Assembly (NCBI GenBank): GCA_964592425.1
Contig: CAZQCG010000004.1
Location: 1 to 64,000 of the forward strand
Direction of reading: 5' to 3'
DNA from: Viridilinea sp964592425
GTDB taxonomy: Bacteria; Chloroflexota; Chloroflexia; Chloroflexales; Chloroflexaceae
DNA: 64,000 nt
The notes under the pieces are model-generated. The model was not told where the DNA came from. It saw nothing but the letters and a program-made list of their open reading frames with translations, and did not search any database. This document shows, piece by piece, positions 1 to 6,939 of this stretch. A program made the position numbers and the translations under genes. Every line of letters begins with the position of its first letter. Positions within the stretch are counted from its first letter, which is position 1.

Positions 1-300
1 GTGTCAATCATGGGCTGAAGCCGCTGAAGCGGGGCGCTTCCTCCCAGGGCTGAAGCTCCTGGGCTTCCGCGCCTAAAGGCAAGCATCCGTGAACCGTCGC
101 GCTCCTGCCCATTGCACGAACACCGCCTCTTGTTCAGGCGTCGGCTGGAGCCGGTAGCGGTAGGCTTTCTGGTGGATGCTCATCTGTTCGTATTATACCA
201 TATTGACAGGCTGTTTGCCGCATTGAGCTACGCTCAAACGCGCTTCACCGCCTGCCGCAAGCGGCGGGGTTCTCGCGCTACCGAACACAGAGTAGCCGCT
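1..300 (-). mobile_element. Internally deleted IS200/IS605-type (TnpB) element
   Basis: On the minus strand a start codon at 183 opens a 36-codon ORF whose product matches the N-terminus of TnpB/OrfB proteins. Immediately after its stop, DNA typical of the right end of these elements follows to base 1, including the hairpin CCGCTTCAGCGG. In intact relatives this end templates the omega guide RNA. Upstream of the ORF a GCCGC-TT-GCGGC palindrome (about 255-270) could be the left-end hairpin. No transposase TnpA and no TnpB nuclease core is present, so the element can only be moved in trans, if at all. The outer limits are uncertain because the right end lies at or beyond the window start. Confidence 0.6.
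73..183 (-). pseudogene. tnpB N-terminal fragment, 36 codons
   Basis: The translation contains KAYRYRLQPTPEQE followed by ARRF, the N-terminal signature of IS605 OrfB/TnpB RNA-guided nucleases, which are normally around 400 residues. The frame ends at a TAG at 73-75, directly where right-end-type sequence begins. The loss is therefore a large internal deletion, not a point mutation. None of the RuvC catalytic acidic residues or the zinc finger is encoded. The upstream TATAAT-like stretch near 193-202 suggests the start region and promoter are retained. The fragment cannot have nuclease activity. Confidence 0.7.
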
Positions 301-370
301 TGCGTGTCAACCCAGGTGATCGGATGTTCTCGTAAGGTGATCACGTCCGCCATAGTTCGTTGAAACTCGA

Positions 371-562
371 GGGGTTATACTGGACATGGTGTTAGTGTTC
401 CTGTCCATGCCGGCCATTCCTGCATTGTTACGTACGGACAGAGATTCGAGACTGGGAAGCCAGCGTTGGTGCGCCGGAGAGCGCAATCTCAGCCCCAAGT
501 CTGCTGCCTGAGCCGTCCGGATTGACCGGCAGGCATAGGTTTATTGCCGAGGAGGGGTAATT
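371..562 (+). promoter_or_regulatory. Structured leader upstream of the 79-aa ORF
   Basis: A TATACT box lies near 375-380. The following 180 nt can form several stems: CGGAC (435-439) with GTCCG (515-519), TGCGC (470-474) with GCGCA (481-485), GCCTG (506-510) with CAGGC (530-534), and CCGG (517-520) with CCGG (526-529). The first and last of these compete for 517-519, so alternative folds are possible. A strong ribosome-binding site (GGAGGGG, about 550-556) follows. I could not match it to a known riboswitch class. Structure and promoter are inferred by eye. Confidence 0.3.
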
Positions 563-802
563 ATGACTCCGAGCAATGTAGATGAACCCGTCCGCCTGGC
601 TCAAAGCTCGCTCGAGCGAGCGTATATCGAGGAGCATCTCCGGAGCCAGGGTTTCTCGCTTGAAAAACTGCACGATCTGCCCAGTGGGCAGGCCCATGCC
701 CTGATGCGCGAGGCATCACTCTTTGCCTCAATGCGACTCACCGAAGTCGAGTCACGCTCACAGTTGATCGAAGAGTTGCATGGCGGCCCGACACCAATGT
801 AG
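563..802 (+). CDS. Small hypothetical protein (79 aa)
   Basis: The ATG at 563 is preceded by a strong GGAGGGG ribosome-binding site, which is the main reason to accept this short ORF. The product is hydrophilic and predicted mostly helical, with no signal peptide, membrane segment or cysteine motif. Residues 14-40 read like an amphipathic helix with SLERAYIEEHL, which could mediate oligomerisation. I do not recognise the family and no function can be given. It stands alone, between a structured leader and a strong hairpin. Confidence 0.6.
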   Translation: MTPSNVDEPVRLAQSSLERAYIEEHLRSQGFSLEKLHDLPSGQAHALMREASLFASMRLTEVESRSQLIEELHGGPTPM

Positions 803-1249
803 TTGCCATCCGTAAACCGCGATCTCGCCTCACCCGCCAGGCCAAACCAGACCAACCGCCGATCACCAAGTCCGTGATCGGCGGTTGGTCTGTCGTCAAA
901 TTAGGCCGTGAGCGCGGGTGTTCACACGTGGGTAACGGGCGTTGTCACGCTGAGCGGAGCCGCACGGCGCAGCGCAGCGTCTCGGTCGGGAACGCCGGTC
1001 ATGTCGCCGGGACGCTTCGCTGCGCTCAGCGTGACAGAAACGCGGGCTTCCGTAGGAGCAGTGTGAACAGTTACCCGTGAGCACGGGCGTTCCAACCACC
1101 CAGGCTCAGATGCGGGCCAGCGGCCCGCGCTCCCAGGATGCTCATGGTGCCTGTCGTGTAATCTCTGGACAGGATGAGCATATAATAGCCCTCATGGTCA
1201 AGGCAGGCTCTTGCAGGCATTGTCGTCTCTTAGCCAAGGAAACAAGCCC
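803..1249. repeat. Gene-free stretch with dispersed-type palindromic repeat and rpiA promoter
   Basis: After the hairpin at 849-891 the sequence TGTCACGCTGAGCG (943-956) recurs inverted as CGCTCAGCGTGACA (1023-1036), flanking about 66 bp of imperfectly symmetrical GC-rich DNA. This looks like a REP/MITE-type extragenic palindrome. Further on, TATAAT at 1181-1186 is the probable -10 box for rpiA; no good -35 is visible. No convincing gene is seen here. Confidence 0.5.
849..891 (+). terminator. 18-bp perfect hairpin after the 79-aa ORF
   Basis: Arms 849-866 and 874-891 are perfectly complementary over 18 bp around a 7-nt loop. No clear T-run follows, so it may act as a processed or Rho-assisted 3' end rather than a textbook intrinsic terminator. 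Confidence 0.6.
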
Positions 1250-1975
1250 ATGCGTGCAGCAGATCCAGGCGAGCAGTCGATCGGGGAACGTGAGGCGCTG
1301 AAACGCCTGGCTGCCGAGATGGCGGTCGGGCTAGTCGAATCGGGCATGGTGATCGGGCTGGGAGTGGGCAGTACTGCTATCTATGCCGTGCGCAAGATCG
1401 CGGCCTTGCTGGCGATGGGCGAGTTACAGTCGATCATCGGCATCCCCTGTGCGCTCAGTGTCGAGGCCGAAGCACGCCGGCTCGGCATCCCCATCGGCAG
1501 CCTGGATGCGTATGCCCGTGTCGACCTGACCATCGATGGTGCTGATGAGGTTGACCCGCAGCTCAATCTAATCAAAGGCGGCGGCGCAGCCCTGCTGCGC
1601 GAGAAGATGGTCGCCCAGGCCAGTGCCCGGGTAGCAATTGTCGTGGACGAGGCCAAACTCAGCCCGCACCTCGGCAGTAACTTCGCCCTGCCGGTCGAAG
1701 TTGTCCCCTTTGGCTGGGGAGCCTCGGCCCGCTTTATCAGCGGGCTGGGCGCGACGGTCAGCCTGCGGCGCACGGCTGACGGCGAACCCCTGCGTACGGA
1801 CCAGGGTAACTATCTACTCGCTTGCAGCTTCGGGCCGATCAGCGATCCCGCCGCCATCGCGACAGCCCTTGAGCACCGGGCCGGCATCGTTGAACATGGC
1901 CTCTTCCTTGGCCTCGCCAGTGACCTCTTCGTCGCCAGTCAGTCCGGGGTCAAGCAGCTGCGGCGAGCCAGCTAA
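1250..1975 (+). CDS. rpiA: Ribose-5-phosphate isomerase A
   Basis: Cytosolic enzyme interconverting ribose 5-phosphate and ribulose 5-phosphate in the pentose phosphate and Calvin-type pathways. Family hallmarks are visible: GLGVGSTA for phosphate binding near the N-terminus, DLTIDGADEVD with catalytic acidic residues, and LIKGGGAALLREK with the catalytic lysine. The length of 241 residues suits the family. The ATG at 1250 is chosen because AAGGA lies 9 nt upstream and the product then begins just before the conserved core; an in-frame start at 1211 would add 13 unconserved residues. It has its own promoter region and is followed by a separate promoter for the next gene. Confidence 0.93.
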   Translation: MRAADPGEQSIGEREALKRLAAEMAVGLVESGMVIGLGVGSTAIYAVRKIAALLAMGELQSIIGIPCALSVEAEARRLGIPIGSLDAYARVDLTIDGADEVDPQLNLIKGGGAALLREKMVAQASARVAIVVDEAKLSPHLGSNFALPVEVVPFGWGASARFISGLGATVSLRRTADGEPLRTDQGNYLLACSFGPISDPAAIATALEHRAGIVEHGLFLGLASDLFVASQSGVKQLRRAS

Positions 1976-2012
1976 GCCCAGCATTCGCTCCCCATACCGG
2001 GCTACGGTATGT

Positions 2013-2018
2013 TACAAT
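2013..2018 (+). promoter_or_regulatory. Probable -10 box (TACAAT) for the Crp/Fnr gene
   Basis: TACAAT sits 40 bp upstream of the chosen start at 2059, in the gap after rpiA. The -35 element is not obvious. Confidence 0.4.
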
Positions 2019-2058
2019 AGTTGCAGTTGTTCTAATTGTGAGCGATGAAGGAGTGCCG

Positions 2059-2721
2059 ATGGCTGCACCACGAGGCGCTGCGTCGATGTCGCCCGCGCTA
2101 CAAAAGAGCTTCGAGCGCCTGGGCACCCCACAGAGCTTCCGGCGTCATAGCTATATCTACACTCCGGGCCAGCCAGCCCACAGCTTCTACCTGCTCAATG
2201 CCGGCCAGATCGGGCTGCAACTGCTCTCGGCAGAGGGCCGGGCGTTGACGGTGAAGGTGATTGAAGCCGGGCAACTCTTCGGCCACAGTGCGCTGGACGG
2301 TGGCCAACCTTACGATACCTACGCCCAGGCACTCGAATCCGTGCGGGTCATCGCTGTCTCTGGCGCTAGCCTGCGCGAAGCCGTATTAACTACCCCGGGC
2401 CTGGGCCTCGCCCTGATCGAGGCCCTTGGCCAGCATCGCCTGATCGTCAGCCGACGGCTTGAAGAGGTCGCCTTCAAGTCGGTGCCAGCGCGGCTGGCCT
2501 CAGTGTTGCTTGAGATGTCGGAAGATCAACAGGCCGATCCGCGCCCTCAACAGCGGGTCGCCCGGCGCACTCACCAGCAGCTCGCCGAGATGGTCAACGC
2601 CTACCGCGAAACGGTGACTAAGATCATCAATCAGTTTCGTGATGCGCGCCTGCTTGATGTTGACCGCTCCGGGATCACCCTGCTGAATCCCTCACGCCTG
2701 CGTGAGCTGTCGCAGAGTTAG
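2059..2721 (+). CDS. Crp/Fnr-family transcriptional regulator
   Basis: Predicted cytosolic DNA-binding regulator with an N-terminal cyclic-nucleotide-binding-type beta barrel (about residues 15-130, including YLLNAGQIGL and AGQLFGHSAL) and a C-terminal winged helix-turn-helix (about 150-215). The recognition region reads RTHQQLAEMVNAYRETVTKI, as in Crp relatives. No cysteine cluster of the Fnr type is present and the cAMP-contact residues are not clearly conserved, so the ligand is unknown. ATG 2059 is preferred because AAGGAG lies 5 nt upstream; a GTG at 2038 is in frame. Its last 4 bp overlap the convergent gene that ends at 2718. Confidence 0.88.
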   Translation: MAAPRGAASMSPALQKSFERLGTPQSFRRHSYIYTPGQPAHSFYLLNAGQIGLQLLSAEGRALTVKVIEAGQLFGHSALDGGQPYDTYAQALESVRVIAVSGASLREAVLTTPGLGLALIEALGQHRLIVSRRLEEVAFKSVPARLASVLLEMSEDQQADPRPQQRVARRTHQQLAEMVNAYRETVTKIINQFRDARLLDVDRSGITLLNPSRLRELSQS

Positions 2722-3581
2722 GGCGTGCTACGGACAAGATGGGCCAGTAGGGCGGCTGCGCCCGTGAGGTCGCTGCCGGGGGCCAGGCGATAGGCTGGCG
2801 CGCTGATCAGGGCTGTGGCGGCCTGTGCCGCTTGGGCCTGCAATGGGCTCAGCCAGGCAGCGTGATCATCGCACAGGGGGGCCAGCAGTGCTGTCGTATC
2901 CAGCGGCTCAAGCCGGCTGGCCTGGCCCGTCTGTGGCTCCACCAGGCAGAGGATGACCCGCTCGGCAGCGCGTACCTCATCTGCCCTGGCAGGTGAGGCC
3001 GCAGGCGGCCCGCCCATGCCCCAGACGCGCAGGCGCGGGCGCAGGCTCACCCAGGTGTAGTCACGGGCCAGCCAGGTGAAACCGGCCTGGATACAGGCAG
3101 CGCAGAGAGGGGCCAGCTCAAGCTCCGCTGCACCCGTCAGCAGCAGGGCCAGCCCGTCACGGACAAGGGCCGCCGCCCGCACCGGGCTGCGCTCGTGGTG
3201 ACCCACTAGCAGGAGGCCCGGGTGCTCGATCACTGTGCGGCGCAAGGCCAGCCCATCGGCGGCAAGCGCCGGGCTAATCAGCGCCAGGGCACTGCCAGCA
3301 ACCCCATGGATGGCGAAGAGGCTCGTGCCACGGGCAGCCAGCAGCGTGTCGCCATAGGCCCGATAGACGTAGCCACCGTGGGACTCAGCGGCGGCGGCAG
3401 GGCCAACCACCACGGTGACCCGCAAGGGCGGCGTAGCAGCAACCAGCGGCGGCGGCAGGCTGCGCCAATGGCCAAGGGCCTGCTCGACCATAGTTATCAC
3501 CAGCGAGCTATTGCTGGCATAGGTGACCGGAACGCCAAGCAGTGGTACGCTTACTTCAAGCAGCGCCGCTGCGTCTGCCAT
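2718..3581 (-). CDS. Uncharacterised protein, possibly a degenerate HprK-like fold
   Basis: The 287-residue product is Ala/Leu-rich with no signal peptide or clear membrane span. Its central part (about 125-180) follows the layout of HPr-kinase-like proteins: a hydrophobic strand, a glycine-containing loop where a P-loop would be, then AGFTWLARDYTWV resembling the strand after it. The glycine-lysine P-loop motif is absent (TGAAELELAPL occupies that place), so ATP binding is doubtful. An N-terminal stretch VPVTYASNSSLVITM is distinctive. The resemblance is a visual inference; otherwise the gene is a conserved-looking unknown. ATG 3581 is chosen over a TTG at 3590. Confidence 0.6.
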   Translation of the reverse strand: MADAAALLEVSVPLLGVPVTYASNSSLVITMVEQALGHWRSLPPPLVAATPPLRVTVVVGPAAAAESHGGYVYRAYGDTLLAARGTSLFAIHGVAGSALALISPALAADGLALRRTVIEHPGLLLVGHHERSPVRAAALVRDGLALLLTGAAELELAPLCAACIQAGFTWLARDYTWVSLRPRLRVWGMGGPPAASPARADEVRAAERVILCLVEPQTGQASRLEPLDTTALLAPLCDDHAAWLSPLQAQAAQAATALISAPAYRLAPGSDLTGAAALLAHLVRSTP

Positions 3582-3635
3582 GTGAGTCAAGGTGACACCT
3601 ACCCATCAAGCCCTGCCGCGTCTATGCAGTCATGG

Positions 3636-3641
3636 TACAAT
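3636..3641 (+). promoter_or_regulatory. -10 box implying a leaderless transcript
   Basis: TACAAT at 3636-3641 ends 8 nt before the ATG at 3650, so transcription would begin at or next to the start codon. A TTGCCG-like -35 is not perfect (TGCCGC at about 3614). Confidence 0.4.
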
Positions 3642-3649
3642 CTTTTCCC

Positions 3650-5173
3650 ATGGAATATCAACCTGATCCGCAACAGATTCGTGACAGCGGCGGCCTGATT
3701 ACCGCTGTCGCCGCTGATAGTCTCGCGGCCGCCCTGGGCTTGCAGCCTGGTGATCGGCTGCTTGCCGTGGGTGATCAGCACCTGCGTGACGTGATCGACT
3801 ATCGCTTCGCGATTGCCGAGGAGCATATCAGCCTCCTGGTGCAGACCGCAGCAGGCGAGGAGCGCGTCTATACGCTGGCCAAAGATCCCGATGCCGACCT
3901 GGGCCTTGAGTTTAGCGAACCGCTCTTTGACCGCCTGCGCACCTGTAATAATAAATGCCCCTTCTGCTTCCTCACCCAGATGCCACGTGGCTTCCGCAAG
4001 ACGCTCTACCTGAAAGATGACGATTACCGGCTCTCCTTTCTGTACCAGAACTTTGTCACCTTCACCAATCTCAGCGAGGAGGATTGGGCACGCATTGCAC
4101 AGCAGCGTCTCTCGCCATTGCACATCAGCGTCCACGCGACCGACCCCTTCTGGCGGGCGGTGATGCTGGGTAAACGCGATCTGCCCGATGTGCGTGCGCA
4201 GATCCGTCGCCTGGGCCAGCTGGGTATCAGCGTGCATACGCAGATCGTTGCCTGCCCTGGGGCCAATGACGGCGAGGTGCTGCGCCAGAGCATTGATGAC
4301 CTGGTCGCCCTCTATCCGGTGGTGCAGTCGATTGCCGTGGTGCCCGTTGGTCTGACGCGCTACCGCTTCGATGGCAAGCGTCCGAGTACGATCAAGGCGG
4401 CGATTCAGGTTCACGAACGGGCCGAGTGGATCGATACGAACTGGGAGCGCCAGCCGCTCTGGGAGGGCCAGAGTAGCCTTACGGCTACGGCGGCCCCGCC
4501 ACTGCACGATCCCGAACTGGGCTTTTGTGCGCGGCTGGGCACGGTAAGCGACATTCCGCTGCGCTGCTTCAGCGCCGCGGAGGCTGCCGCAGTCATCGAC
4601 CTGATCGAGCCATTCAGCGCCCACTGCCAGCGTGAGCTTGGTCTGCACCTGGTCTACCCGAGCGACGAGTTCTACCTGCTGGCCAAACGGTCGATCCCGC
4701 GCGCCACACGTTACGACACTATGCCCCAGTACTCCAACGGCGTGGGCATGGTACGTGACTTTCTGGATCTCTGGGCACGGGTGCGCCGCCGCCTGCCCAC
4801 CCGCATGGCCCGCCCGACCCGCCTGGCCCTCGTCTGCGGCACGCTGGTCGGCCCACTGCTCCACGAGGTTGCCGAGCGCTTGCGGTCAATCGCAGGGCTA
4901 ACCGTCGAAGTCCTGGCTGTGCCAAACCAGTTCTTCGGCGAGACAGTGACGGTAAGCGGGCTGCTGACGGCCCAGGATGTCATCCCGGCCCTACGCACCG
5001 GCAGCTACGACCATGCCCTGCTGCCACGGGTCATGTTTGACTACCGTGCGAGCCGCACGATCGATGACTATAGCCTGAGCCGCATCAGCGCCGAGGCAGG
5101 GATGGCAATCGGCCTTGCCGGTGACCCCGATGAACTGGTGCGGGCCATCCGTGACCTGGCTGCGTCGGTCTGA
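3650..5173 (+). CDS. DUF512 family radical-SAM protein with PDZ-like N-terminus
   Basis: The 507-residue protein starts with a PDZ-like segment (about 10-75: AADSLAAALGLQPGDRLLAV). It continues with a radical-SAM-type cluster motif CNNKCPFCF (about residue 100), a TIM-barrel-like middle (LHISVHATDPFWRAVMLGK) and the C-terminal DUF512 region. The cysteine spacing CX3CX2C supports a [4Fe-4S] cluster and S-adenosylmethionine chemistry. The biological substrate of the family is not established. The ATG at 3650 is preferred to 3632 because the latter overlaps the -10 box. It stands as a single gene, divergent from the preceding minus-strand gene. Confidence 0.85.
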   Translation: MEYQPDPQQIRDSGGLITAVAADSLAAALGLQPGDRLLAVGDQHLRDVIDYRFAIAEEHISLLVQTAAGEERVYTLAKDPDADLGLEFSEPLFDRLRTCNNKCPFCFLTQMPRGFRKTLYLKDDDYRLSFLYQNFVTFTNLSEEDWARIAQQRLSPLHISVHATDPFWRAVMLGKRDLPDVRAQIRRLGQLGISVHTQIVACPGANDGEVLRQSIDDLVALYPVVQSIAVVPVGLTRYRFDGKRPSTIKAAIQVHERAEWIDTNWERQPLWEGQSSLTATAAPPLHDPELGFCARLGTVSDIPLRCFSAAEAAAVIDLIEPFSAHCQRELGLHLVYPSDEFYLLAKRSIPRATRYDTMPQYSNGVGMVRDFLDLWARVRRRLPTRMARPTRLALVCGTLVGPLLHEVAERLRSIAGLTVEVLAVPNQFFGETVTVSGLLTAQDVIPALRTGSYDHALLPRVMFDYRASRTIDDYSLSRISAEAGMAIGLAGDPDELVRAIRDLAASV

Positions 5174-5259
5174 CTGGTTCCGGGTGAATCACCGGCAAGT
5201 AGTCAGCAGCCGTGCGTTTGTTAACAACAGATGTGAGCCACACCCAAAGGCAGACGAAC

Positions 5260-6936
5260 ATGATCAGCAGCCAGATGCGTCCAGCTAACCTGATTGAGAT
5301 CATCCAGCGGGCGAACCAGATTGCTGCCAGCACCGAACTCGATCCCTTGCTCGATCAGATGCTCGATCTGTTGATTGCTGTGACCAAAGCTGAAGCTGGG
5401 ACGCTCTACCTCTACGAAGAGGCAGGCAACGAGCTGATCTTCAAGGTGGTCAAGGGCAACGAGGCCAGTCGCAAGCTGATCGGGCAACGGATCGGTGCCG
5501 ACCAGGGCGTGGCGGGTTATGCGCTGAACCAGGGCGAGCCGCTCTTCATCAACGACGTGGTGCATGATCCGCGCTGGAATCGCACCATCGGTGAGCTGGG
5601 CGATATGCACCTGCGCACAATGTACTGCATTCCCCTGCTTTTGCACAACCGACCAATCGGCGTGGTACAACTCTTTAACCTGGCCCGCGAGGCCTGCGAG
5701 AACGTCGATGAGCTGGCGATTGTTGATCTGCTCTGCTCGCGCCTGGTGACCGAGGTCGAGAAGGCCAACCTGCTAGCCCAGGCCCAACACCGTGAGCGGC
5801 GGCAACAGGCCCTGCTCGAAATTATCTCGCGCCTCACCACCACCCTCGACCGTGACGAGTTGCTCGACCGGATTATGAACTACGCCTGCGAGCTGCTCAA
5901 TGTTGAGGCAACCTCGATCTGGTTACGCGACGAGCAGGAGGGTGACCTGGTGCTGCACCTGGCGACCGGCTATCGGCACGAGCATATGCACGCCAGCCGC
6001 GTGCCCAGCGGCCAGGGCATCATTGGCCATGTTGTGGCAACCGGCGAGACGGTAGTGGTCAACGATGTACGCAACGACACCCGTTTTTACCGCCAGATCG
6101 ACGCCAACAGCGGCTTTATCACCCGCGCCATTCTCTGTGTACCCCTGCGTGCGCCGCAGATCGAACTGGGTGGCCAGCGCGGACTAATTGAGGGCAGCAT
6201 CGTCGGGGGGGCCCAGGCCCTCAACCCCAACGATGGGCGCAGCTTTAGCCGCGAAGATGTCACCCTCTTCGAGTTGCTGGCTGGCCAGGCCGCCACGGTC
6301 ATCCGCCTGGCCCAACTCTACACCGACGTTGATAAACTCTCAACCCGCATCATCGACGCGATCACCGGGGCCATCGACCTGAAAGATCCCTACACGCGCG
6401 GCCATAGCCAGCGGGTCAGCGAGTTCTCGGTCGCCATTGCCCAGGAATTGGGCATGGACAACGACACGGTCTACCGCATCCGTATCGCCAGCAAGCTGCA
6501 TGATGTGGGCAAGATCCGTGTGCCCGACCGTATTCTCAAAAAACGTAAGGCCCTGACGGAGCCCGAGTTTCGCCAGATGCGCTGCCATCCACGCTACGGG
6601 CTCGAATTCTTGCAGGACAATGGCCTGCTTGAGCTAGACCTGCTACGCGACTCGTGGCCGGCCCTGTCACAACACCACGAGCGCCTTGATGGGCACGGCT
6701 ACCCCGACCAGCTGCAGGGCGAGCAGATCTCGCTGATTGCCCGCATCGTCGCCGTAGCCGATGTCTTCGACGCGATCACTAGCCACCGGCCCTACCGCCC
6801 GGCCCGCACCAGCGAGGAAGCTATCGCCATCCTGCGGCGGATCGCCGGCAGCGAGCTTGACCCCAACTGTGTTGAGGCGCTGATCCGCGCCCGCACCAGG
6901 GGCTATGTGCTGACCCAGGACGAGCGCGGGGCATAA
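5260..6936 (+). CDS. GAF-GAF-HD-GYP cyclic-di-GMP phosphodiesterase candidate
   Basis: Two GAF sensor domains (about residues 20-175 and 190-360) precede an HD-GYP domain (about 370-550). The catalytic domain shows TRGHSQRVSEF, the HD pair in KLHDVGKIRVPD, QHHERLDGHGYPD containing the GYP signature, and VADVFDAITSHRPYR, all expected for an active metal-dependent phosphodiesterase hydrolysing cyclic di-GMP. No membrane segment is seen, so it is a soluble sensor responding to a small ligand or redox signal. ATG 5260 has AAAGG 9 nt upstream; an in-frame GTG at 5212 is less likely. It converges with recJ, with 3 bp between the stops. Confidence 0.9.
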   Translation: MISSQMRPANLIEIIQRANQIAASTELDPLLDQMLDLLIAVTKAEAGTLYLYEEAGNELIFKVVKGNEASRKLIGQRIGADQGVAGYALNQGEPLFINDVVHDPRWNRTIGELGDMHLRTMYCIPLLLHNRPIGVVQLFNLAREACENVDELAIVDLLCSRLVTEVEKANLLAQAQHRERRQQALLEIISRLTTTLDRDELLDRIMNYACELLNVEATSIWLRDEQEGDLVLHLATGYRHEHMHASRVPSGQGIIGHVVATGETVVVNDVRNDTRFYRQIDANSGFITRAILCVPLRAPQIELGGQRGLIEGSIVGGAQALNPNDGRSFSREDVTLFELLAGQAATVIRLAQLYTDVDKLSTRIIDAITGAIDLKDPYTRGHSQRVSEFSVAIAQELGMDNDTVYRIRIASKLHDVGKIRVPDRILKKRKALTEPEFRQMRCHPRYGLEFLQDNGLLELDLLRDSWPALSQHHERLDGHGYPDQLQGEQISLIARIVAVADVFDAITSHRPYRPARTSEEAIAILRRIAGSELDPNCVEALIRARTRGYVLTQDERGA

Positions 6937-6939
6937 GGC

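Noticed and set aside
430..545. Cobalamin or cyclic-di-GMP riboswitch ahead of the 79-aa ORF
   Set aside because: Only short fragments such as GGGAAGCC resemble the consensus; the core motifs and their order are absent.
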